Notes: generated by a model not told the origin, from the letters alone. DNA of 6,307 nucleotides from an uncultured Faecalibacterium sp. (GCA_937917475.1 CALDNF010000024.1:1-6307), one strand, 5' to 3'; shown: positions 1-6,138, counted from the stretch's first letter. Numbers and translations: made by a program.

Positions 1-2327
1 TGGCTTCCAAGGCCACCGGCTATCCCATCGCCAAGGTGGCGACCAAGATCGCCATCGGCTACACGCTGGACGAGATCACCAACGACGTCACCGGCAAGAC
101 CTGCGCCTGCTTTGAGCCGGCACTGGACTACATCGTGGTCAAGTACCCGAAGTGGCCCTTTGATAAGTTCGTCTATGCCGATAAGTCTCTGGGCACCCAG
201 ATGATGGCCACCGGCGAGGTCATGAGCATCGGCAACAGCTTTGAGGCTGCTATGATGAAGGCCGTCTCTTCCATCGAGCTGGGTATGGATACCCTGACCC
301 ACAAGCCTTTTGAAGAGCTGAGCGATGAAGAGATCATCGAGCATATGTATGTGCAGGATGCAGAGCGTGTGTTCTGCGTCTACGAGGCCCTCAAGCGGGG
401 CATCGACCATGAGACCATCTATAAGATCACCAAGATCGACTGGTGGTTCCTGGATAAGATGCAGCATCTGGCAAACCTCGAAAACGGCCTGAAGAAGTGC
501 CACGGCACCCTCTCTGAGGCCCAGTACAAGGAAGCCAAGAAGTACGGCTTTCAGGATAAGACCATCAAGCGTCTGGCCGAAGTGGAGCAGCTGCCGGTGG
601 AAAACTACCGTGCAGGCTTCAAGATGGTCGATACCTGTGCCGCCGAGTTCTCGGCCAATACTCCCTACTTCTACTCTACCTACGACGGCGACAACGAAGC
701 CGCTGAGTTCATCGCCGAGAAGGAAGCCAAGGCGGCGGAAACCGGCGAGCCCAGAAAGAAAAAGGTGCTGGTCTTTGGTTCCGGCCCCATCCGCATCGGT
801 CAGGGCATCGAGTTCGACTACTGCTCTGTCCACTGCGTCTGGACCCTCAAGAAGCATGGCTGCGAGGCCATTCTGGTCAACAACAACCCCGAGACCGTCT
901 CCACCGACTTCGACACCGGCGACCGTCTGTACTTTGATCCTCTGAATCCTGAGAGTGTGGACAATATCATTGCCACCGAAAAGCCCGATGCCTGTGTGGT
1001 CCAGTTTGGCGGTCAGACGGCCATCAAGCTGGCAAAGCATATGGATGAGATCGGCCTGCCCATTCTGGGCACCCCGGCAGATGCCATCGACGAGGCAGAG
1101 GACCGTGAGCGGTTCGATGAGCTGCTGGAACGCTGCCGCATCCCCCGTGCACCCGGCCGCACCGTCTTTAATCTGGACGAGGCCCTTGCTGCTGCGGATG
1201 AGATCGGTCTGCCGGTCCTGATGCGTCCTTCCTATGTTCTGGGCGGTCAGAATATGATCGTAGCCTATACGAAAGCGGATGTCATCGAGTACATGGGCGT
1301 CATTACCGAGCACGTCGATATGGACCACCCGGTGCTGCTGGATAAGTACATCATGGGCACTGAGTGCGAAGTGGATGCCATCTGCGATGGTGAGAACTTC
1401 CTGATCCCCGGCATCATGGAGCAGGTGGAGCGGACCGGTGTCCACTCTGGCGACTCCATCTGCGTCTACCCGGCCCAGCATCTGACCCAGGCCGAGATCG
1501 ATACCATGGTAGATTATACCGGCCGCTTTGCCCGGGAACTCCATGTCACCGGTCTGGTCAACGTCCAGTATGCGGTCTCCAACGGCAAGGTCTATGTCAT
1601 TGAGGTCAACCCCCGTTCTTCCCGTACCGTGCCTTATATCTCCAAGGTCACCGGTGTGCCCATGGTGGATCTGGCCGTCCGCTGCTGTCTGGGCGAAAAG
1701 CTCACCGATATGGGCTACGGCACCGGCCTGCACCCCAACGCTCCCTATGTGGCGGTCAAGGTGCCTGTGTTCAGCTTTGAGAAGCTGCACGGCGTGGATA
1801 CTCAGTTTGGCCCGGAGATGAAGTCCACCGGCGAGGTGCTGGGCATTGCGCCCAACTTCCACGATGCCCTGCTCAAGGGCCTCATTGGTGCAGGCTATAC
1901 CTTCAAGACCCCCGGCCCGGCTTCCTGCTGCATCTTCACCGTGAAGGACAGCGATAAGCCCGAGTTCGTGGACATTGCATGGAAGCTCAAGAGCATGGGC
2001 TACAAGCTTTACGGCACCTCCGGTACCTGTGCATGGCTCAACAAGCACATGGTGCCCTGCAACGAGGTCCGCAATATGTCCGGCGAAAGCCCCAACATCG
2101 TGGACCTGCTCCAGAGCGGTCTGGTGGATTATGTCTTCTCCACCAGTGCCAAGGGCCGTGACCCCAAGCGGGATTCGGTCCGTCTGCGCCGCAAGGCCGT
2201 GGAGCTGAGCATCCCCTGCATCACCGCAGTGGATACTGCAAATGCGCTGGTCAACTGCCTGCGCAGCGATCACAGCATGGAGAATATCCCGCTGGTGGAC
2301 ATTGCAACGCTGTATCATAAAAATTGA
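1..2327 (+). CDS. carB: Carbamoyl phosphate synthase large subunit, 5'-truncated by the window edge
   Basis: Ammonia/glutamine-dependent carbamoyl phosphate synthesis for arginine and pyrimidines, in the cytoplasm with the CarA glutaminase subunit (not in view). The reading frame is open from base 3 and shows about 774 residues of a protein normally near 1060-1075. It enters at the E. coli-like stretch ASKATGYPIAK, at about E. coli residue 311, so most of the first ATP-grasp domain is missing. In order: the end of the carboxyphosphate domain; the helical oligomerisation domain (about nt 280-730); the second ATP-grasp domain (about 762-1930) with GSGPIRIGQGIEFDY, NNNPETVSTD, QFGGQTAIKLA, RPSYVLGGQNM and the catalytic loop EVNPRSSRT (1602-1628); and an MGS-like allosteric domain (about 1935-2324) with YGTSGT. 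The stop is TGA 2325-2327. The GTG at 36 is internal. No terminator-like hairpin follows. The identity is very secure; only the N-terminus is unknown. Confidence 0.97.
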   Translation, partial: ASKATGYPIAKVATKIAIGYTLDEITNDVTGKTCACFEPALDYIVVKYPKWPFDKFVYADKSLGTQMMATGEVMSIGNSFEAAMMKAVSSIELGMDTLTHKPFEELSDEEIIEHMYVQDAERVFCVYEALKRGIDHETIYKITKIDWWFLDKMQHLANLENGLKKCHGTLSEAQYKEAKKYGFQDKTIKRLAEVEQLPVENYRAGFKMVDTCAAEFSANTPYFYSTYDGDNEAAEFIAEKEAKAAETGEPRKKKVLVFGSGPIRIGQGIEFDYCSVHCVWTLKKHGCEAILVNNNPETVSTDFDTGDRLYFDPLNPESVDNIIATEKPDACVVQFGGQTAIKLAKHMDEIGLPILGTPADAIDEAEDRERFDELLERCRIPRAPGRTVFNLDEALAAADEIGLPVLMRPSYVLGGQNMIVAYTKADVIEYMGVITEHVDMDHPVLLDKYIMGTECEVDAICDGENFLIPGIMEQVERTGVHSGDSICVYPAQHLTQAEIDTMVDYTGRFARELHVTGLVNVQYAVSNGKVYVIEVNPRSSRTVPYISKVTGVPMVDLAVRCCLGEKLTDMGYGTGLHPNAPYVAVKVPVFSFEKLHGVDTQFGPEMKSTGEVLGIAPNFHDALLKGLIGAGYTFKTPGPASCCIFTVKDSDKPEFVDIAWKLKSMGYKLYGTSGTCAWLNKHMVPCNEVRNMSGESPNIVDLLQSGLVDYVFSTSAKGRDPKRDSVRLRRKAVELSIPCITAVDTANALVNCLRSDHSMENIPLVDIATLYHKN

Positions 2328-2343
2328 GAAGCAACTTGCGGAC

Positions 2344-2375
2344 TCGTGCGCAATAAATACAGTTTCGTGCGCAAT
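2344..2375. repeat. Tandem 11-bp direct repeat upstream of the HU promoter
   Basis: The 11-mer TCGTGCGCAAT occurs at 2344-2354 and again, identical, at 2365-2375, a period of 21 bp or two helical turns. Each copy contains the palindrome TGCGCA. Relative to the predicted start near 2414, the copies are centred at roughly -65 and -44, both on the same face of the helix, which is where an activator or repressor would bind. That they are an operator is inference; the repeat itself is read directly. Confidence 0.6.
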
Positions 2376-2378
2376 GTC

Positions 2379-2407
2379 TCGTAAAGAGAGCCCGCATTTG
2401 CTATACT
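2379..2407 (+). promoter_or_regulatory. Extended -10 promoter for the HU gene
   Basis: The -10 hexamer TATACT (2402-2407) is preceded by TG at 2399-2400, giving the extended -10 element TGCTATACT. The -35 position at 17-bp spacing (2379-2384, TCGTAA) matches the consensus at only three of six bases, so the extended -10 or an activator on the upstream repeats probably compensates. Transcription should start near 2414, giving a leader of about 54 nt. Confidence 0.6.
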
Positions 2408-2424
2408 CAACAACGCAAAATTTG

Positions 2425-2444
2425 CCAAAAGACGTTACTTTTGG
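2425..2444 (+). promoter_or_regulatory. Leader hairpin in the HU 5' UTR
   Basis: CCAAAAG (2425-2431) and CTTTTGG (2438-2444) form a perfect 7-bp inverted repeat around the 6-nt loop ACGTTA. It lies between the predicted transcription start and the ribosome binding site AGGAGG (2452-2457). There is no T-run, so it is not a terminator. It could affect mRNA stability or ribosome access, or be a DNA-level dyad for a regulator. Confidence 0.4.
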
Positions 2445-2467
2445 ACGTTCCAGGAGGATATCGATAC

Positions 2468-2779
2468 ATGACTCGTTCCCAGATGATTGAGACCGTGGCA
2501 CGCAAGACCGGCTTTACCGAAGCTCAGGTTGAGACCACGATGGACGCTTTGTTTGATCAGATCGCTGACTGCCTGCGTGCAGATGAAAAGGTGACCATTG
2601 CCGGCTTTGGCCGTTTTGAGATGCGCCCCCGCAAGCCGAAGGCTTACACCAACCCCAAGACCAAGGTCTCCAGCCGTTTGGAGTCTACCTCCATCCCCGG
2701 CTTCAAGGCCAGTGGCCGTTTCAAGCAGAAGCTCGAGGCTGGCCGTGCTGCCAACCAGAGCGTTGAAGAGACCGCCTGA
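2468..2779 (+). CDS. HU-family nucleoid DNA-binding protein
   Basis: Encodes 103 aa of the HU/IHF fold, a small basic dimer that bends and compacts DNA non-specifically in the nucleoid. Visible marks are the two N-terminal helices (MTRSQMIETVARKTGF...VETTMDALFDQI, residues 1-32), the core GFGRFEMRPR (46-55), the DNA-gripping arm (about 55-76) with the intercalating proline in TNPKTK (61-66), and the closing segment IPGFKASGRFK (76-86). A tail of about 14 residues after this makes it longer than the usual 90 aa. The start is ATG 2468, preceded by AGGAGG with a 10-nt gap; an in-frame TTG at 2441 is not needed. It has its own promoter and a strong terminator, so it is probably monocistronic. Which HU paralogue it is cannot be told from this window. 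Confidence 0.93.
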   Translation: MTRSQMIETVARKTGFTEAQVETTMDALFDQIADCLRADEKVTIAGFGRFEMRPRKPKAYTNPKTKVSSRLESTSIPGFKASGRFKQKLEAGRAANQSVEETA

Positions 2780-2805
2780 TCAAACCCCGATCTGAACGGA
2801 AACTG

Positions 2806-2847
2806 AGAGCCGTATCCCGCATTGTTGCCGGGATGCGGCTCTTTTTT
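2806..2847 (+). terminator. Rho-independent terminator of the HU gene
   Basis: The stem pairs AGAGCCG-T-ATCCCG (2806-2819) with CGGGAT-G-CGGCTCT (2829-2842). This is 14 base pairs including one T-G wobble, with a 9-nt loop, and it runs into six T's (2842-2847). It is 27 nt downstream of the HU stop codon and would be a very efficient terminator. Confidence 0.92.
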
Positions 2848-2848
2848 G

Positions 2849-2877
2849 CTGACAAAGGGCGGGTTTCATGCTATACT
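2849..2877 (+). promoter_or_regulatory. Promoter of the DEAD-box helicase gene
   Basis: The -35 CTGACA (2849-2854, 5 of 6 consensus bases), an exact 17-bp spacer and the -10 TATACT (2872-2877) with an upstream TG (2869-2870) make a strong sigma-70/SigA-type promoter. It starts one base after the T-run of the preceding terminator. Transcription should begin near 2884, giving an A-rich leader of about 53 nt. Confidence 0.8.
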
Positions 2878-2936
2878 AGAAGAAAATCAGAAAAAACCGG
2901 CGGTTTCCGGCCAAAATAAAGATCGGAGAAGAGAGA

Positions 2937-4124
2937 ATGTTATACAGTGAATTACAGTGCAGCGAGGCCATCCACAAAGCTGTGGAACGGATGGGCTTTG
3001 CCGAGATGACAGAGATCCAGGAAAAGACCATCCCGGTGATGCTGGCAGGCCGGGACGTCATTGCCAAAGCTCCCACCGGTACCGGAAAGACCTGCGCCTT
3101 CGGCATCCCGGTGGCGGAGCACATTGACCCATCCCGAAAGGTGCCGCAGGCCGTGATCATGGCTCCCACCCGGGAACTGGCCCAGCAGATCGCCGAGGAA
3201 CTGAGCGAGCTGACTTATTTCATGCCGGAGGTGCAGGTGGCCTGTGTTTACGGCGGAGCCAATATGGAAAAGCAGGCCCGCCGTCTGGCGGAGGGCTGTC
3301 AGATCGTGGTAGCAACTCCGGGCCGCCTGATGGATCACTACAAGCACCACAGCATTGACCTGACCCATGTGACCCAGATCGTTCTGGATGAGGCCGACGA
3401 GATGCTGAATATGGGCTTTTACAAGGATGTGCGGCATATCATTGAATTGATGAAAGCCCGCAAGTCGCTCTCCATGTTCTCCGCTACCATCAGCCGGGAG
3501 GTCATGGACATCGGCTGGCTCTATCAGAACAACGCTGAGGAGATCACCGTTCAGCCCAAGGAAGAGAGCCAGCCCAAGATCACGCAGTATATGCTGGAGA
3601 CTTCAGGCCGGAACAAGCTGTCCGACCTTGCCCAGATCATCATCGGGGAAGGCTATAAGCGGGTGATGGTCTTCTGTGATACCAAATTCAACACGGCAAC
3701 TCTGGCAAATCAGCTGGCCCGGCTGGGCTTTTCAGTAGACTGCCTCCATGGTGACCTCTCCCAGAAGGAGCGCAACCAGATCATGCAGAATTTCCGGGAC
3801 GGCAAGCTGGCCATCCTTGTTGCCACCGATGTAGCGGCCCGGGGCATTGATGTTTCGGATGTGGATGCCGTCATCAACTATGATGTGCCCGGTGACAATG
3901 AACATTACACCCACCGGATCGGCCGCACCGGCCGTGCCAGGAAAGAGGGCGTCAGCTACCTGTTCTATGTGCCGGAGGAGAAAAAGAGGGTGCAGGAGCT
4001 TCTCCGCCTGACCCGCAACACGGACCTGTGCACCCCGGTCCACTTTGATTTCAACCATGAGCATATCGTGGTGGAAAAAAAGCAGGACAACGCCGACCGT
4101 TTCCAGATCAAATGCTATTTTTGA
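2937..4124 (+). CDS. DEAD-box ATP-dependent RNA helicase, short form
   Basis: Encodes a 395-aa superfamily 2 RNA helicase that uses ATP to unwind short RNA duplexes, with likely roles in ribosome assembly, mRNA decay or cold adaptation. All core motifs are intact: Q motif region GFAEMTEIQ (20-28), motif I APTGTGKT (45-52), Ia PTRELA (77-82), GG (106-107), Ib TPGR (127-130), II DEAD (151-154), III SAT (182-184), IV VMVFCDTK (243-250), V ATDVAARGID (296-305) and VI HRIGRTGR (326-333). Only about 60 residues follow motif VI, so it lacks the long RNA-binding C-terminal extensions of DeaD, CshA or DbpA. Specificity may then depend on the short tail or on partners. The start ATG is preceded by GGAG (2925-2928) with an 8-nt gap. 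It has its own promoter and terminator and looks monocistronic. The family is certain; the subfamily is not. Confidence 0.96.
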   Translation: MLYSELQCSEAIHKAVERMGFAEMTEIQEKTIPVMLAGRDVIAKAPTGTGKTCAFGIPVAEHIDPSRKVPQAVIMAPTRELAQQIAEELSELTYFMPEVQVACVYGGANMEKQARRLAEGCQIVVATPGRLMDHYKHHSIDLTHVTQIVLDEADEMLNMGFYKDVRHIIELMKARKSLSMFSATISREVMDIGWLYQNNAEEITVQPKEESQPKITQYMLETSGRNKLSDLAQIIIGEGYKRVMVFCDTKFNTATLANQLARLGFSVDCLHGDLSQKERNQIMQNFRDGKLAILVATDVAARGIDVSDVDAVINYDVPGDNEHYTHRIGRTGRARKEGVSYLFYVPEEKKRVQELLRLTRNTDLCTPVHFDFNHEHIVVEKKQDNADRFQIKCYF

Positions 4125-4135
4125 ATCATTGCAGC

Positions 4136-4168
4136 TGCCTTTCTCTCAGCCGGAGAAAGGCATTTTTT
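4136..4168 (+). terminator. Rho-independent terminator of the helicase gene
   Basis: TGCCTTTCTC (4136-4145) pairs perfectly with GGAGAAAGGCA minus its first base (4153-4162). This makes 10 bp, or 11 if the T4146-G4152 wobble closes, around a short loop, followed by six T's (4163-4168). It lies 11 nt after the helicase stop codon. Confidence 0.92.
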
Positions 4169-4186
4169 GTAAATTATAAAAAAGGC

Positions 4187-4217
4187 TTGACCTTCCCCTT
4201 TCTGGAAGGTGTAAAGT
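4187..4217 (+). promoter_or_regulatory. MerR-type promoter/operator of the merR-ybjQ-CPBP operon
   Basis: The -35 TTGACC (4187-4192) and -10 TAAAGT (4212-4217) are separated by 19 bp, the over-long spacing typical of promoters that MerR-family proteins activate by DNA distortion. A perfect dyad, ACCTTCC (4190-4196) and GGAAGGT (4204-4210) with a 7-bp centre, fills the spacer. The gene directly downstream encodes a MerR-family protein, so autoregulation is the natural reading. From memory, the half-sites and spacing resemble the CueR boxes of E. coli copper promoters, though the protein here lacks CueR's metal ligands. Confidence 0.85.
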
Positions 4218-4243
4218 AGGGACGTAAGGAGGCAGCCGAGACC

Positions 4244-4897
4244 ATGAAGATTAACGAAGTAGAAGCCGCCGTGGGCGTGACCAAAAAGAATATCCGCTTT
4301 TATGAGGAGGAGGGGCTTATCTCGCCTCATCGGGAGCCGGGCAATGGCTACCGCAACTACTCAGAGGCGGATGTGGAGCGTTTGCGCCGGATCAAGCTGC
4401 TGCGGAAACTGGACGTGCCGCTGGCTGAGATCCGGCAGATGCTGGAGGGGGAGTGCACCCTTGCCGAGGGAATGTCCCGCCAGCTGGAACGGCTGCATAC
4501 CCGCCGCACCAATCTGGATGAGGCAGTAAACTTCTGTGAGCTGCTGCAAAAGGAGCCCGGAAGCCTCGGAGAACTGGATGTGGAAAAGACGCTTGCGCGC
4601 CTGACCGCACGAGAAGAACAGGGGGTAACATTTGTGGACATTGAACGCACAGACCGCAGAGCGGAACGGATCAAAGGGGCTTTGGTGGGAGCAGCATTGT
4701 TTACGGCTCTGATGGTATTCGTTATGGGCATTATGGCATGGGCAATCTGTACGGACCCGCAGGATACGCCGCCGCTGCCCATCCTCATCGTGATGTTTGC
4801 CATTCCGGTGGGGTGTGTCATTGGCACGCTGAAGGTTTTGATCGACCGGATCGAGGAGATCAGAAAGGGAGAAGAAGATGCTTATCGTAACTATTGA
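4244..4897 (+). CDS. MerR-family transcriptional regulator with two C-terminal membrane segments
   Basis: Encodes 217 aa. Residues 1-67 form a MerR winged helix-turn-helix: MKINEVEAAVGVTKKNIRFYEEEGL, then the wing with GNGYRNYSEADVERL and the helix LRKLDVPLAEIRQML. A helical linker (about 70-125) probably provides the dimerising coiled coil. Then, instead of a ligand domain, come two hydrophobic stretches, about 145-168 and 178-200, divided by a short polar loop (DPQDTPP), with a charged tail DRIEEIRKGEEDAY. Both ends should therefore face the cytoplasm, with the regulator anchored to the membrane by a hairpin. Its cysteines (71, 98, 169, 191) do not form the CueR/ZntR metal loop. The start is ATG 4244, with TAAGGAGG (4225-4232) and an 11-nt gap. 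It is first in an operon and sits behind its own presumed operator. The MerR fold is certain and the membrane topology likely. The signal sensed is unknown; membrane or envelope stress is a guess. Confidence 0.9.
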   Translation: MKINEVEAAVGVTKKNIRFYEEEGLISPHREPGNGYRNYSEADVERLRRIKLLRKLDVPLAEIRQMLEGECTLAEGMSRQLERLHTRRTNLDEAVNFCELLQKEPGSLGELDVEKTLARLTAREEQGVTFVDIERTDRRAERIKGALVGAALFTALMVFVMGIMAWAICTDPQDTPPLPILIVMFAIPVGCVIGTLKVLIDRIEEIRKGEEDAYRNY

Positions 4898-5189
4898 TGA
4901 AGTCCCCGGCAAGAAGCTGGAAGCTTTGGGTGTGGTGCGGGGCAGCACCGTTCAGAGCCGCAATCTGGGCCACGACCTGATGGCGGGCTTCCGCACCCTT
5001 GTGGGCGGCGAGGTCAAGGATTACGCTGAAATGCTCACAGAGGCCCGTCAGATCGCTACCGGACGGATGGTGAAGGATGCGGAGGCTCTGGGGGCCGATG
5101 CCGTGGTAGGGATGCGCTATGCCTCTGCCAGCGTGATGCAGGGCGCAGCCGAAGTGATCGCTTATGGAACGGCGGTGAAGTTTGTATGA
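4878..5189 (+). CDS. YbjQ/UPF0145 family protein
   Basis: Encodes 103 aa, the usual length for this family of small cytoplasmic proteins that assemble into rings; some annotations call it a putative heavy-metal-binding domain. The match to E. coli YbjQ (recalled) is clear along the length: GVVRGSTVQSRNLGHD (18-33), LVGGEVKDY (41-49), LTEARQIA (53-60), the signature ALGADAVVGMRY (70-81) and the final AYGTAVK (95-101). Its biochemical function is not established, and no metal-ligand cluster is obvious here. The start ATG 4878 has GGGAG (4867-4871) six bases upstream and lies 20 nt inside the end of the merR reading frame, pointing to translational coupling. The next gene overlaps its stop by 4 nt. 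The family is secure; its role in the operon is not known. Confidence 0.9.
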   Translation: MLIVTIDEVPGKKLEALGVVRGSTVQSRNLGHDLMAGFRTLVGGEVKDYAEMLTEARQIATGRMVKDAEALGADAVVGMRYASASVMQGAAEVIAYGTAVKFV

Positions 5190-6100
5190 CGAAGGACGAG
5201 AAAAAAGGTATGGGCCTGTATTTCCTGTTTGCTTTCGGGCTGGCATGGCTGTGTCAGGTGGGCGGCTGTATGATGCTGCTTCAGCAGGGAAATGCGGGAG
5301 TCTATCAACTTGCGCTGATAACAACGATGTTCTGCCCTCTGATCGCTGTGCTGATCGCTCAGAAGGTCGCACTCCATCAGCCCACAGGTGTTGGCTGGAA
5401 ACCCCGCCTGAAAGGAAATGGCCGATATCTGCTGGCAGCATGGTTTGGCCCGGCGGTGCTCACCTTGCTGGGGGCACTGCTCTATTTTGCGGTGTTTCCT
5501 TCCCGGCTGGATACCACAGGCAGCTATCTGCTGGCTGCGATGGGCGGCGAGTGGACACTGGAGAACCTCCGGTCTGAGCTGGGAATCACCCCGATGAACT
5601 ATCTGCTCTCTGCGGTGATTCAGGTGCTGACCTATGCGCCGCTGGTCAATATGCTCCCGGCAGTGGGCGAGGAAGCAGGCTGGCGTGGCTATCTGATGCC
5701 CCGGCTGAAAGAACGGTTCGGTCTTCTGAGCGGACGGCTGCTGGGCGGCATCCTCTGGGGCATCTGGCATTGGCCGCTGATGCTTCTGGCCGGCTACGAG
5801 TATGGCACAAACTATTTTGGAGCTCCGTGGCTGGGGCTGGTGACGTTCTGCATCTTCTGCTTTGCAATGAACACTCTGCTGGACTGGCTCTATGAGAAAA
5901 CAAACTGCATCTGGGTGCCGGCTATTGCACATGGTGCCGTCAACGCAGCGGGCGGTGTGCCGGTCCTCCTGATAAACCCGGCGGATACCTACTACACGAT
6001 TCTGGGCCCGATGCCGGTCGGTTTGATCTCGATGCTGCCCTTCCTGGCTGTGGCAGTGGGACTGACTTTGCGGCAGATGAAAAAAGAAGAGAAAAACTGA
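5186..6100 (+). CDS. CPBP-family intramembrane glutamic endopeptidase (Abi/CAAX protease type)
   Basis: Encodes a 304-aa polytopic membrane protein of the CPBP family (Rce1-like proteases; bacterial members include bacteriocin-immunity and maturation proteins). The three catalytic motifs are present: EExxxR as EEAGWR (E162, E163, R167), WxxxH as WGIWH (191-195), and HxxxN as HGAVN (249-253). About eight hydrophobic segments are visible, roughly at 9-32, 39-60, 81-104, 137-158, 183-203, 214-233, 240-262 and 272-294, with a lysine-rich cytoplasmic tail RQMKKEEKN. The start ATG shares ATGA (5186-5189) with the YbjQ stop and has only a weak ribosome site (GGTGAAG), so it probably depends on coupled translation. 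It is last in the MerR operon. No bacteriocin-like peptide gene lies nearby, so an immunity role has no support here. Cleavage of a membrane protein, possibly the co-encoded regulator, is speculation. Confidence 0.93.
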   Translation: MTKDEKKGMGLYFLFAFGLAWLCQVGGCMMLLQQGNAGVYQLALITTMFCPLIAVLIAQKVALHQPTGVGWKPRLKGNGRYLLAAWFGPAVLTLLGALLYFAVFPSRLDTTGSYLLAAMGGEWTLENLRSELGITPMNYLLSAVIQVLTYAPLVNMLPAVGEEAGWRGYLMPRLKERFGLLSGRLLGGILWGIWHWPLMLLAGYEYGTNYFGAPWLGLVTFCIFCFAMNTLLDWLYEKTNCIWVPAIAHGAVNAAGGVPVLLINPADTYYTILGPMPVGLISMLPFLAVAVGLTLRQMKKEEKN

Positions 6101-6104
6101 ATGT

Positions 6105-6138
6105 GGTACCCCGGGAAAAACAGACTTTCCGGGGTACC
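6105..6138 (+). terminator. Hairpin terminator of the merR operon, weak T-tract
   Basis: GGTACCCCGG (6105-6114) pairs perfectly with CCGGGGTACC (6129-6138). The stem can extend inward to 13 bp through a G-T wobble and two A-T pairs. It begins 4 nt after the CPBP stop codon. The bases that follow, CTATTTATATAAGG, are T-rich but not a continuous run, so termination may be partial or the hairpin may mainly protect the mRNA 3' end. Confidence 0.7.

Noticed and set aside
36..38. GTG as the start codon of carB
   Set aside because: The frame is open upstream and encodes conserved CarB residues (ASKATGYPIAK), so this valine is internal and the gene begins before the window.
610..2208. Alternative-frame plus-strand reading frames inside carB
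   Set aside because: They have Pro/Ser/Trp/Arg-rich shadow composition and sit entirely within a strongly conserved gene.
2441..2443. TTG as the start of the HU gene
   Set aside because: It lies inside the leader hairpin and before the AGGAGG site. ATG 2468 has the ribosome site and gives the standard HU N-terminus.
2894..2913. Minus-strand terminator-like hairpin with T-run upstream of the helicase
   Set aside because: The stem is only about 5 bp, and no minus-strand gene ends here. It is probably just an A-rich leader.
2921..2936. Resemblance to a sequencing adapter start (GATCGGA...)
   Set aside because: The match breaks after a few bases and the stretch is the helicase ribosome binding region in its expected place. 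A similar partial likeness near 6191 (CTGTCTGATG) also fails beyond a few bases.
4244..4897. Calling the MerR protein a copper regulator (CueR) from its operator
   Set aside because: There is no C-terminal cysteine metal loop; the C-terminus is two membrane segments, and no copper pump or chaperone gene is adjacent.
4357..5932. Long minus-strand reading frames (156-256 codons) opposite merR, YbjQ and CPBP
   Set aside because: They are low-complexity, rich in Ser, Arg, His or Gln, lack ribosome sites, resemble no family, and lie fully antisense to well-supported genes. They are by-products of GC-rich codon use.
5186..6100. Bacteriocin immunity/maturation role for the CPBP protein
   Set aside because: No small GG-leader peptide, ABC exporter or histidine kinase gene is seen nearby, so only the protease family can be stated.
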